Shown here piece after piece: positions 15,755-23,980 of a DNA stretch of 64,000 nt (positions are counted from its first letter, which is position 1; each line of letters starts with the position of its first letter). A model generated the notes under the pieces. The model was not told where the DNA came from. It saw only the letters and a program-made list of their open reading frames with translations, and searched no databases. The translations under genes and the position numbers were made by a program. The DNA is from Pseudomonas simiae (lineage in GTDB: Bacteria > Pseudomonadota > Gammaproteobacteria > Pseudomonadales > Pseudomonadaceae), in the NCBI RefSeq assembly GCF_900111895.1, contig NZ_FOKB01000001.1, positions 124,001 to 188,000 on the forward strand. Reading direction: 5' to 3'.

Positions 15755-18349
15755 ATGAACACTGAATTCCGCAAACCGCTTCCCGGCAGCCGCCTGGATT
15801 ACTTCGACGCCCGCGCGGCAGTTGATGCAATCAGTCCCGGCGCCTACGCCACGTTGCCTTACACCTCCCGCGTGCTCGCGGAAAACCTGGTGCGTCGCTG
15901 CGACCCGGCCACCCTCAACGCGTCCCTGAGCCAACTGATCGAGCGCAAGCGCGACCTCGACTTCCCGTGGTTCCCGGCGCGTGTGGTGTGCCACGACATC
16001 CTCGGCCAGACCGCCCTGGTCGACCTCGCCGGTCTGCGCGATGCCATTGCCCTGCAAGGCGGTGACCCGGCGCAGGTGAACCCGGTGGTGCCAACCCAAC
16101 TGATCGTCGACCACTCCCTGGCCGTCGAAGCCGGTGGTTTTGACCCGGACGCGTTCGAAAAAAACCGCGCCATTGAAGACCGTCGCAACGAAGACCGTTT
16201 CCACTTTATCGAGTGGACCAAGAAGGCGTTCAAGAACGTCGACGTGATCCCGCCCGGCAACGGCATCATGCACCAGATCAACCTGGAGAAAATGTCCCCG
16301 GTGATCCAGGTTCGCGACGGCGTGGCGTTCCCGGACACCTGCGTCGGCACTGACAGCCACACGCCTCACGTAGACGCGCTGGGCGTGATCGCCATTGGCG
16401 TCGGCGGCCTGGAAGCGGAAAGTGTGATGCTCGGCCGCGCCTCATGGATGCGCCTGCCGGAAAGCGTTGGTGTGGAGCTCACCGGCAAGCTGTTGCCGGG
16501 GATCACCGCTACTGACATGGTGCTGGCGCTGACTGAGTTCTTGCGTAAACAGAAAGTGGTCGGTGCCTGGTTGGAGTTCTTCGGCGAAGGTGCTTCGGCA
16601 CTGACCCTGGGCGACCGCGCAACCATTTCCAACATGGCCCCGGAGTACGGCGCCACTGCGGCGATGTTCTACATCGACCAGCAAACCATCGCCTACCTCA
16701 AGCTCACCGGCCGTGAAGACGAACAAGTCACCTTGGTGGAGCAATACGCTCGCCACACTGGCCTGTGGGCCGATGATCTGAAAGGTGCGCAATACGAGCG
16801 CGGCCTCACTTTCGACCTGTCCAGCGTCGTGCGCAACATGGCCGGTCCAAGCAACCCGCATGCCCGCGTTGCCACCAGCGACCTGGCGTCCAAGGGCATT
16901 TCCGGTCAGTGGGATGAAGTGCCGGGCCAAATGCCCGACGGCGCGGTGATCATCGCAGCCATCACCAGTTGCACCAACACCAGCAACCCACGCAACGTGA
17001 TTGCCGCCGGCCTGCTGGCGCGCAATGCCAACAAGCTGGGGCTGACGCGCAAGCCGTGGGTCAAATCGTCTCTGGCACCCGGCTCGAAAACCGTGGCCAT
17101 GTACCTGGAAGAAGCGGGCCTGGGTCATGAGCTGGAAAAACTCGGTTTCGGTGTCGTCGCATTTGCCTGCACCACCTGCAACGGCATGTCCGGTGCGCTC
17201 GACCCCGTGATCCAGCAGGAAATCATCGACCGCGACCTGTACGCCACCGCCGTGCTTTCGGGTAACCGCAACTTCGACGGGCGTATCCACCCCTATGCCA
17301 AGCAAGCCTTTCTCGCCTCGCCGCCGCTGGTAGTGGCCTATGCGATTGCCGGCACTATCCGTTTCGACATCGAAAAAGACGTGCTCGGCCTCGACGCCAA
17401 CGGCAAGGAAATCCGCCTGCAGGATATCTGGCCGAGCGACGAAGAGATCGACGCGGTGGTCAAGGCCTCGGTCAAGCCGGAGCAGTTCCGCGCGGTGTAT
17501 ATCCCGATGTTTGCCATCCACGAAGACACCGGCCCGAAAGTCGCGCCGCTGTATGACTGGCGCCCGCAAAGCACCTACATCCGTCGCCCGCCTTACTGGG
17601 AAGGCGCGCTGGCCGGTGCCCGTCCGCTCAAGGGCATGCGCCCGCTGGCGGTGCTGCCGGACAACATCACCACTGACCATCTGTCGCCGTCGAATGCGAT
17701 CATGCTCGACAGCGCCGCCGGCGAATACCTGGCGAAAATGGGCCTGCCGGAAGTCGACTTCAACTCTTACGCGACGCACCGTGGCGACCATTTGACCGCG
17801 CAGCGCGCGACCTTCGCCAACCCGAAACTGTTCAACGAAATGGTGGTTGAGAACGGCAAGGTCAAGCAGGGTTCCCTGGCGCGGATCGAGCCGGAAGGCC
17901 AGGTCACGCGGATGTGGGAAGCCATCGAAACCTACATGGAGCGCAAGCAGCCACTGATCATCATCGCCGGCGCCGACTACGGCCAAGGCTCGTCCCGTGA
18001 CTGGGCGGCCAAGGGCGTGCGCCTGGCCGGTGTGGAAGCGATTGCCGCCGAAGGTTTCGAGCGCATCCACCGCACCAACCTGGTGGGCATGGGCGTGCTG
18101 CCGCTGGAGTTCCTGCCAGGCACGGATCGCCACACCCTGAAGATCGACGGCAGCGAAACCTATGACGTGGTGGGGGCACGCACTCCGCGTGCGCAGTTGA
18201 CCCTGGTAATCAACCGCAAGAATGGCGAACGTGTCGAAGTGCCGGTGACCTGCCGCCTGGACACCGCCGAAGAAGTGTCGATCTACGAAGCGGGCGGCGT
18301 GTTGCAACGTTTTGCCCAGGACTTCCTGGAATCGGCGGCGACGGCCTGA
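15755..18349 (+). CDS. acnD: Fe/S-dependent 2-methylisocitrate dehydratase
   Basis: This 864-residue aconitase-family enzyme dehydrates 2-methylcitrate to 2-methylaconitate, which PrpF then isomerises. The iron-sulfur cysteine ligands are seen in SCTNTSNPRNV and in FACTTCNGMSG, and the C-terminal swivel domain holds GADYGQGSSRDWAAKG. The AcnD family pairs with prpF and is distinct from AcnA/AcnB by context. The start MNTEFRKPLPGS at 15755 agrees with the family; its Shine-Dalgarno is weak. The gap to prpF is nine bases. Confidence 0.94.
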   Translation: MNTEFRKPLPGSRLDYFDARAAVDAISPGAYATLPYTSRVLAENLVRRCDPATLNASLSQLIERKRDLDFPWFPARVVCHDILGQTALVDLAGLRDAIALQGGDPAQVNPVVPTQLIVDHSLAVEAGGFDPDAFEKNRAIEDRRNEDRFHFIEWTKKAFKNVDVIPPGNGIMHQINLEKMSPVIQVRDGVAFPDTCVGTDSHTPHVDALGVIAIGVGGLEAESVMLGRASWMRLPESVGVELTGKLLPGITATDMVLALTEFLRKQKVVGAWLEFFGEGASALTLGDRATISNMAPEYGATAAMFYIDQQTIAYLKLTGREDEQVTLVEQYARHTGLWADDLKGAQYERGLTFDLSSVVRNMAGPSNPHARVATSDLASKGISGQWDEVPGQMPDGAVIIAAITSCTNTSNPRNVIAAGLLARNANKLGLTRKPWVKSSLAPGSKTVAMYLEEAGLGHELEKLGFGVVAFACTTCNGMSGALDPVIQQEIIDRDLYATAVLSGNRNFDGRIHPYAKQAFLASPPLVVAYAIAGTIRFDIEKDVLGLDANGKEIRLQDIWPSDEEIDAVVKASVKPEQFRAVYIPMFAIHEDTGPKVAPLYDWRPQSTYIRRPPYWEGALAGARPLKGMRPLAVLPDNITTDHLSPSNAIMLDSAAGEYLAKMGLPEVDFNSYATHRGDHLTAQRATFANPKLFNEMVVENGKVKQGSLARIEPEGQVTRMWEAIETYMERKQPLIIIAGADYGQGSSRDWAAKGVRLAGVEAIAAEGFERIHRTNLVGMGVLPLEFLPGTDRHTLKIDGSETYDVVGARTPRAQLTLVINRKNGERVEVPVTCRLDTAEEVSIYEAGGVLQRFAQDFLESAATA

Positions 18350-18358
18350 GAGGACACC

Positions 18359-19549
18359 ATGGCACACGTAGCGCAAATCAAGATACCCGCCACCTACATG
18401 CGTGGTGGCACCAGCAAGGGCGTGTTTTTCAGCCTCCAGGACCTGCCCGAATCGGCGCAGGTGCCGGGTGCTGCGCGCGACGCCTTGCTGTTGCGGGTGA
18501 TCGGCAGCCCCGATCCCTACGACAAACAGATCGACGGCATGGGCGGCGCGACATCGAGCACCAGCAAGACGGTGATCCTGGCCAAAAGTACCCGCACCGA
18601 TCATGACGTGGACTACCTGTTCGGCCAGGTCTCCATCGACAAGCCCTTCGTGGACTGGAGCGGCAACTGCGGCAACTTGTCGGCGGCGGTCGGTTCCTTT
18701 GCCATCAGCGCCGGCCTGGTCGACCCGGCCCGCGTCCCCCACAACGGCGTGGCGGTGGTGCGGGTGTGGCAGGCCAATATCGGCAAGACCATCATCGCCC
18801 ACGTGCCAATCACCGACGGCGCGGTGCAGGAAACCGGTGATTTCGAACTGGACGGCGTGACCTTCCCGGCCGCCGAAGTGCAGTTGGAGTTCATGGACCC
18901 GGCGGCGGAAGAAGAGGGCGGCGGTGGTTCGATGTTCCCCACCGGCAATCTGATCGACGACCTGGAAGTGCCCGGCGTCGGCACCTTCAAGGCCACGCTG
19001 ATCAACGCTGGTATCCCGACGATCTTCATCAACGCCGAAGACCTCGGCTACACCGGCACCGAGCTGCAAGGCGCGATCAACAGCGACCCGAAAGCCCTGG
19101 CCATGTTTGAAACCGTGCGGGCGTATGGCGCCTTGCGCATGGGCCTGATCAAACACCTGGACGAAGCCGCCCAGCGTCAGCACACCCCCAAGGTGGCGTT
19201 CGTGGCCAAGCCTGCGGACTACGTGGCGTCCAGTGGCAAGGCAATCAATGCCGGGGATGTCGACCTGCTGGTGCGCGCACTGTCCATGGGCAAGCTGCAC
19301 CACGCGATGATGGGCACGGCGGCGGTGGCGATTGGCACAGCGGCGGCGATTTCCGGGACTTTGGTCAACCTGGCTGCCGGAGGTGTGGAGCGCAACGCGG
19401 TGCGGTTCGGGCATCCGTCCGGCACCTTGCGCGTGGGCGCTGAAGCCACTCAGGTCAACGGCGAATGGGTGGTGAAGAAAGCCATCATGAGCCGCAGCGC
19501 GCGCGTATTGATGGAAGGTTTCGTCCGCGTTCCCGGCGACGCTTTCTAA
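18359..19549 (+). CDS. prpF: 2-Methylaconitate cis-trans isomerase
   Basis: The 396-residue protein has the PrpF/diaminopimelate-epimerase fold. The opening stretch [16 protein letters not shown] and the later [14 protein letters not shown] and [16 protein letters not shown] are family signatures; the lysine in TSKG is a catalytic residue in studied PrpF proteins. It lets AcnD act in the methylcitrate cycle by converting the wrong 2-methylaconitate isomer. AGAGGAC precedes the ATG. Length is normal and the frame intact. Confidence 0.95.
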   Translation: MAHVAQIKIPATYMRGGTSKGVFFSLQDLPESAQVPGAARDALLLRVIGSPDPYDKQIDGMGGATSSTSKTVILAKSTRTDHDVDYLFGQVSIDKPFVDWSGNCGNLSAAVGSFAISAGLVDPARVPHNGVAVVRVWQANIGKTIIAHVPITDGAVQETGDFELDGVTFPAAEVQLEFMDPAAEEEGGGGSMFPTGNLIDDLEVPGVGTFKATLINAGIPTIFINAEDLGYTGTELQGAINSDPKALAMFETVRAYGALRMGLIKHLDEAAQRQHTPKVAFVAKPADYVASSGKAINAGDVDLLVRALSMGKLHHAMMGTAAVAIGTAAAISGTLVNLAAGGVERNAVRFGHPSGTLRVGAEATQVNGEWVVKKAIMSRSARVLMEGFVRVPGDAF

Positions 19550-19668
19550 GGTTCGATACTGCTCCCACAGTGGGGGCTTCTATCCCAAGGCTGGCGATCA
19601 GACCGGCCATGACCCCATCAACCGTTAGCCCGAGGACTGTCACCCCACCTACCTTTTGGAGAACTGCC

Positions 19669-21153
19669 ATGAGCGCCAACGTCGACCAGAACAACCGCCC
19701 GGACTACGACCAGGTTCTGCAGGATATTGCTGACTATGTCCTCAACTACCGCATCGACTCCCGGGATGCGCTGGACACCGCCCGCAACTGCTTGATGGAC
19801 ACCCTGGGCTGTGGCCTGTTGGCCCTGCGCTTTCCCGAGTGCACCAAGCACCTGGGGCCCATCGTCGAGGGCACGGTGGTGCCGTTTGGCGCGCGGGTGC
19901 CGGGCACGTCGTTTCGGTTGGATCCGGTCAAGGCCGCGTGGGACATCGGCTGCATCGTGCGTTGGCTTGACTACAACGACACCTGGCTCGCTGCCGAATG
20001 GGGTCACCCCTCGGACAACCTCGGCGGCATCCTCGCTGTGGCTGATCATCTGTCGCAAAAGCGCGTGGCCAATGGCGACGTGCCGTTGACCGTGCGCGCG
20101 GTGCTGGAAGCGATGATCATGGCTCACGAAATCCAGGGCGTAATTGCCCTGGAAAACTCTTTTAACCGCGTAGGCCTCGACCATGTACTTCTGGTGAAAG
20201 TCGCCTCCACGGCTGTCACCGCCAAGCTGATGGGCGCCAACCGTGAGCAATTGCTGGCAGCCTTGTCCCATGCGTTTGTCGATGGGCAGGCATTGCGAAC
20301 TTACCGGCATGCGCCGAATGCCGGCTCGCGAAAATCCTGGGCGGCGGGGGATGCGTCGAGCCGCGGCGTACGTCTGGCGGATATCGCCATGCGTGGCGAG
20401 ATGGGGATTCCTGGCGTACTGAGCGCGCCGCAGTGGGGGTTCTACGACGTGCTGTTCAGCCACACCAACAAGGACCTGGCACTCAAGCCGGAGGATAGAC
20501 GCGCGTTCAGCCTGTCCCAGCCTTACGGCACTTATGTGATGGAAAACGTACTGTTCAAAATCAGCTTCCCCGCCGAATTCCATGCGCAAACGGCCTGCGA
20601 AGCAGCGGTGACATTGCATCCATGGGTGAAAGATCGTCTGCATGAAATCGACCGCATCGTGATTACCACCCATGAATCGGCGATTCGCATCATCTCCAAG
20701 GTCGGCCAACTGGCCAACGCCGCTGACCGCGATCATTGCCTGCAATACATGACCGCCGTGCCGTTGGCGTTCGGCAACCTGGTGGCCGAGCAGTACGAAG
20801 ACGAATTCCACGCCGCCCATCCGATCATCGATCAGTTGCGCGACAAGATGGTCATCGTCGAAGACCCACGCTACAGCCGCGAATACCTGGAGGCCGACAA
20901 GCGTTCCATCGCCAATGCGGTGCAGGTGTTTTTCAAGGACGGTAGCTGCACGGAACAGGTGGCGGTGGAATATCCGATTGGCCATCGCCGTCGTCGGGTG
21001 GAGGGCATTCCGTTGCTGGAAGACAAGTTCAAGGCCAACCTGGCGACGCGGTTCACCGGGCAGCGCAGTGCCGAGATTTTTGCACTGTGCAAGGACCAGG
21101 CACGGCTTGAAGCAACGCCAGTGAACCGCTTCGTGGACCTGTTCGTGATCTAG
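19669..21153 (+). CDS. prpD: 2-Methylcitrate dehydratase
   Basis: The 494-residue MmgE/PrpD-family enzyme dehydrates 2-methylcitrate without an iron-sulfur cluster. Typical regions include [10 protein letters not shown] near residue 40 and [20 protein letters not shown]. The longer open frame begins in the end of prpF, but TTTTGGAG before the ATG at 19669 fixes the start at [13 protein letters not shown]. The strain thus keeps both the AcnD/PrpF and the PrpD route, as many Pseudomonas do. It ends the operon; a REP pair follows. Confidence 0.95.
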   Translation: MSANVDQNNRPDYDQVLQDIADYVLNYRIDSRDALDTARNCLMDTLGCGLLALRFPECTKHLGPIVEGTVVPFGARVPGTSFRLDPVKAAWDIGCIVRWLDYNDTWLAAEWGHPSDNLGGILAVADHLSQKRVANGDVPLTVRAVLEAMIMAHEIQGVIALENSFNRVGLDHVLLVKVASTAVTAKLMGANREQLLAALSHAFVDGQALRTYRHAPNAGSRKSWAAGDASSRGVRLADIAMRGEMGIPGVLSAPQWGFYDVLFSHTNKDLALKPEDRRAFSLSQPYGTYVMENVLFKISFPAEFHAQTACEAAVTLHPWVKDRLHEIDRIVITTHESAIRIISKVGQLANAADRDHCLQYMTAVPLAFGNLVAEQYEDEFHAAHPIIDQLRDKMVIVEDPRYSREYLEADKRSIANAVQVFFKDGSCTEQVAVEYPIGHRRRRVEGIPLLEDKFKANLATRFTGQRSAEIFALCKDQARLEATPVNRFVDLFVI

Positions 21154-21187
21154 CAGACACCCCGTATTCATCTGTGTAAACCCTATG

Positions 21188-21279
21188 AATGTGGGAGGGG
21201 GCCTGCCCCCGATAGCAGTGGGGCAGTGCCCGCTGCCTCAACTGACAGACTGCAATCGGGGGCAAGCCCCCTCCCACAG
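21188..21279. repeat. REP pair of a different subfamily (GGGGGCCTGCCCCCGAT)
   Basis: Two facing copies with the core GTGGGAGGGGGCCTGCCCCC enclose about 45 bases. The G-rich palindrome differs clearly from the GCGGGCTTGCTCGC copies nearby and marks a separate REP subfamily. It lies between the convergent prpD and alaX-like genes. Confidence 0.9.
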
Positions 21280-21289
21280 TTGACCGTGT

Positions 21290-22018
21290 TCACTCGAATC
21301 GCAGGATTACCCGGCGGTTATGCTTGCTCTTCTTCTCGATCTTCTCGCAGAACACCCGGCCGATTTCTTCGGTGTTGATCACATGGGTGCCCCCACACGG
21401 CTGGATATCAATGCCGGCGATTTCAATCACCCTTACCGACCCCTGAATCACCGGCGGGGCCACGGCCTGTGTGCGGGTGATCTGTAGCAGAGTCGAGTAT
21501 TCGGAAGCCGGCATCGACAGGGTTTTCACCGGGTGGGCCTGTTCGATCAGCGCATTGAGGTCGCGGGTGATGCTGTCTTTATCGAGGGTCATTTCCGGCA
21601 GGTCGAAATCCAGTCGGCCCTTGTCCGCACTGATGCTGCAGCCGGTGACCGGTGCGTCGATGATCGAGCACAGCAGGTGCAGGCAGGTGTGCATCTTCAT
21701 GTGCTGGTAGCGCCGGTCCCAATCGAGGCCGGCATCTACTTGTACGCCTGCAGTCAACTGCGTGGGGCAGTGTTCCACCTGGTGCCAGATGATCGAGCGC
21801 AGTACCGGATCGCGCACAGTGCCGGTGACCTCGACTCGCGTACCGTCCGCCAGTGTGAAATGGCCCGTGTCGCCTGGCTGTCCGCCGCCAGTGGGGTAGA
21901 ACAACGTGTGCTCCAGGGCGATGCCGTGTTCGCTGACGGCAATCACCCGGGCGCTGAAGGCATTCTGGTAGGGCGCGCTGTCGAACAGCGCCAGGGTTTC
22001 CATGGTGTGCACGGACAT
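21290..22018 (-). CDS. AlaX-type alanyl-tRNA editing protein
   Basis: The 242-residue protein is a free-standing version of the AlaRS editing domain, which removes serine or glycine wrongly attached to tRNA-Ala. The zinc ligands are seen in HTCLH (within MKMHTCLHLL) and in CGGTH near residue 215. The family's YPTGGGQPGD loop is present near residue 42. GGAGG lies seven bases before the ATG at 22018, and those bases also encode the last two glycines of the serine acetyltransferase. As the last gene of a cysteine-module operon its placement is unusual; it may guard against mischarging when serine is drawn into O-acetylserine, but this is inference. Confidence 0.88.
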   Translation of the reverse strand: MSVHTMETLALFDSAPYQNAFSARVIAVSEHGIALEHTLFYPTGGGQPGDTGHFTLADGTRVEVTGTVRDPVLRSIIWHQVEHCPTQLTAGVQVDAGLDWDRRYQHMKMHTCLHLLCSIIDAPVTGCSISADKGRLDFDLPEMTLDKDSITRDLNALIEQAHPVKTLSMPASEYSTLLQITRTQAVAPPVIQGSVRVIEIAGIDIQPCGGTHVINTEEIGRVFCEKIEKKSKHNRRVILRFE

Positions 22019-22020
22019 GT

Positions 22021-23013
22021 TCAACCTCCGACAATCAGTGGGCTGGCTTGCAGCAGGGAGCGCACCATTGCACTCAAGCCAGGGGGGGAGAGCAGGGTAA
22101 TTTCAAATTCCGGGCCGCAGACTTTCAGGTTCAGCGGCAAGCGCGGTAAATGGCTGCCCGACTCGACGCGATGCAAGCGAAATTGCAGGTGGTGGCGCTC
22201 CTTTACCGTGGGCTCCAGCATCAGCCCCGGCAAAGGGTGGAAGTCGGCGTCCAGCACTGTCACCTTATGGCTGGCGTTGATCTCGCCCACCACATGCAAT
22301 CGCTCTTCCAGGGCGAAGGCTCCGAGGTAGTTGCTGTGGTCCGATTCATCGTTTTTTTGCAGCTGGATCTGGTTCACCACCTTCACCTTGGTGCCGGCGG
22401 GGACGTCCTGGGTGATCACGCAGGACGGGCTGATAAACACGTTATCGCCGATCAGCACATAGCCCAGCACGCGGGCACCGGAGCCTACCTCGACGTTGTT
22501 GCCCAGGCGTGGGTGGCGCTTGCCGTCGGGGTTGTTGGCGATGCCTCGGGCGCCCAGGGTCACGCCGCAGAGGATGTAGCAGTCGTTGCCGATCTCGCAG
22601 GTTTCGCCGATCACCGTGCCGTAGCCGTGGTCCAGCACGAAGCGTCGGCCGATGCGTGCCGCTGGGTGAATCTCGGCACCGGAAAGCACCTTGCCCTGGT
22701 TGCTCAGCTTGAGGGCAATGCGCGAAAACACACTATTGGTCTGGTTCGGGAAATGCCACACCAGGTGCGCCAGACGATAATACAGTACCGCCTTGAACGA
22801 GGCGTAGGACTCCAGGATTAAATCGCCGCGGCCGCGTGAGGCCGGATCACGGTAGGCATAGGCGATCAGGTCCTCAGCCACCGCCTGGGCGGCGTTCTGG
22901 ATCAGCGGGGCCAGGTGCGGTTCCAGTTGTTTCATTTGGGCGGGTGTGAGGGTCTTGATGAGGTGGGTAAGCAACTCATCGTGCAGCTGTTGCATGTCGA
23001 TAAAACCGCCCAT
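22021..23013 (-). CDS. Serine O-acetyltransferase with an extra C-terminal domain ending in Gly-Gly
   Basis: The 330-residue protein makes O-acetylserine from serine and acetyl-CoA. It has the helical N-terminal SAT region and a left-handed hexapeptide-repeat domain (about residues 110-215) with the catalytic stretch HPAARIGRRFVLDHGYGTVIGETCEIG, followed by KRHPRLGNNVEVGSGA. A normal CysE stops soon after the hexapeptide repeats with an inhibitory tail; here 112 further residues follow (from about 219), and the chain ends PLIVGG. I do not recognise that extension. The start at 23013 gives a 37-base gap from the cysteine synthase gene; the longer frame would overlap it. The extension could be an altered cysteine-feedback or sulfur-carrier domain. 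Confidence 0.85.
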   Translation of the reverse strand: MGGFIDMQQLHDELLTHLIKTLTPAQMKQLEPHLAPLIQNAAQAVAEDLIAYAYRDPASRGRGDLILESYASFKAVLYYRLAHLVWHFPNQTNSVFSRIALKLSNQGKVLSGAEIHPAARIGRRFVLDHGYGTVIGETCEIGNDCYILCGVTLGARGIANNPDGKRHPRLGNNVEVGSGARVLGYVLIGDNVFISPSCVITQDVPAGTKVKVVNQIQLQKNDESDHSNYLGAFALEERLHVVGEINASHKVTVLDADFHPLPGLMLEPTVKERHHLQFRLHRVESGSHLPRLPLNLKVCGPEFEITLLSPPGLSAMVRSLLQASPLIVGG

Positions 23014-23050
23014 GGGGGCACCCCCGCATTCTGGTTGGCTGGACACCCGT

Positions 23051-23968
23051 TTATTCGAAACCGGGCAGGTAGCTGTCGGCATTGTCGTAGACCATGGTCA
23101 GCACCACCGTTTCGGGTGGAAGTTCGGGGGCGAGCCTGGCGATGGCCACCATGTTGGCGGCGGACGACAGGCCCAGGCTGATGGCGTCGGTGCGCATGAT
23201 GCGTTTCATCATGTCGATGCAGTCCTGGCGCGAGACCTTGAGCATGCCGTCGATCACGTCCAGGTTGAGGATGCTCGGGATCAAACCGATCGACAGGCCC
23301 TGGATGTGATGCGGCGCGTGCTGGTTTTTCAGCAGGTCGCACTCTTCCGGTTCCACGCCCATGACGCGCAGCTCCGGCCAGGCGGTTTTCAGGGTTTCGC
23401 CGATGCCGGTGATATGCCCCCCAGTGCCGATGCCGCAGACAAAGTAGTCGGCGCGTTTCTCGCCAAAGGCACGCAGGATTTCCGGTGCGGTGGTGTCGCG
23501 ATGGGTCTGTGGGTTTGCGCCATTGCGTTGCTGGTTGAGCATCACGTAGCTGGGGTTTTCCAGCTGCAGTTCCATGCACTTTTCGCCATGGGAATTGTTA
23601 CCCAGGCGACTGTCCGACAGCACCACCTTGGCCCCATATAAACGCAGCAGCTTCTGCTTTTCGGGGCTGTAGTTATCGGGGATCACCAACACCACTTTGT
23701 AGCCCAGTACATTGCCGGCCATCACCAGGCCGATGCCGGTGTTGCCACCACTGGGTTCGATGATGGTCTGCCCGGAATCGCGGATCAGCACGCCCCGGCG
23801 CTCTGCGTCGAGGATCATGCCCAGGGCGATGCGCGCCTTGTGGCTGCCACCGGGGTTAAGGGACTCAAGCTTGGCGTAGACCTCGATGCCGAGGTCTTCG
23901 GAAAACTGCGCCAGGCGCACGATCGGGGTTTGGCCGATCACGTCGAGAATGGAGTTATGCAACATCAT
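23051..23968 (-). CDS. PLP-dependent cysteine synthase family protein
   Basis: This 305-residue fold-type II PLP enzyme resembles CysK/CysM and cystathionine beta-synthase. The PLP-binding Lys44 lies in NPGGSHKAR, where CysK usually has SVKDR. The substrate loop EPSGGNTGIGL differs from the usual TSGNTG form, and GIGTGGHITG replaces the common GTGGTITG phosphate loop. These changes and its operon place it with specialised paralogues rather than the housekeeping enzyme. It starts 12 bases after the JAMM-Ubl-E1-rhodanese gene and is followed by the acetyltransferase, so it likely adds sulfur, possibly from a protein thiocarboxylate, to O-acetylserine. Confidence 0.88.
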   Translation of the reverse strand: MMLHNSILDVIGQTPIVRLAQFSEDLGIEVYAKLESLNPGGSHKARIALGMILDAERRGVLIRDSGQTIIEPSGGNTGIGLVMAGNVLGYKVVLVIPDNYSPEKQKLLRLYGAKVVLSDSRLGNNSHGEKCMELQLENPSYVMLNQQRNGANPQTHRDTTAPEILRAFGEKRADYFVCGIGTGGHITGIGETLKTAWPELRVMGVEPEECDLLKNQHAPHHIQGLSIGLIPSILNLDVIDGMLKVSRQDCIDMMKRIMRTDAISLGLSSAANMVAIARLAPELPPETVVLTMVYDNADSYLPGFE

Positions 23969-23980
23969 TCAGCCCTCGCC

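Noticed and set aside
16442..19414. A 990-codon open frame on the minus strand across acnD and prpF
   Set aside because: It is the antisense of two well-recognised genes in GC-rich DNA; the composition is rich in His, Gly and Arg and no family is seen.
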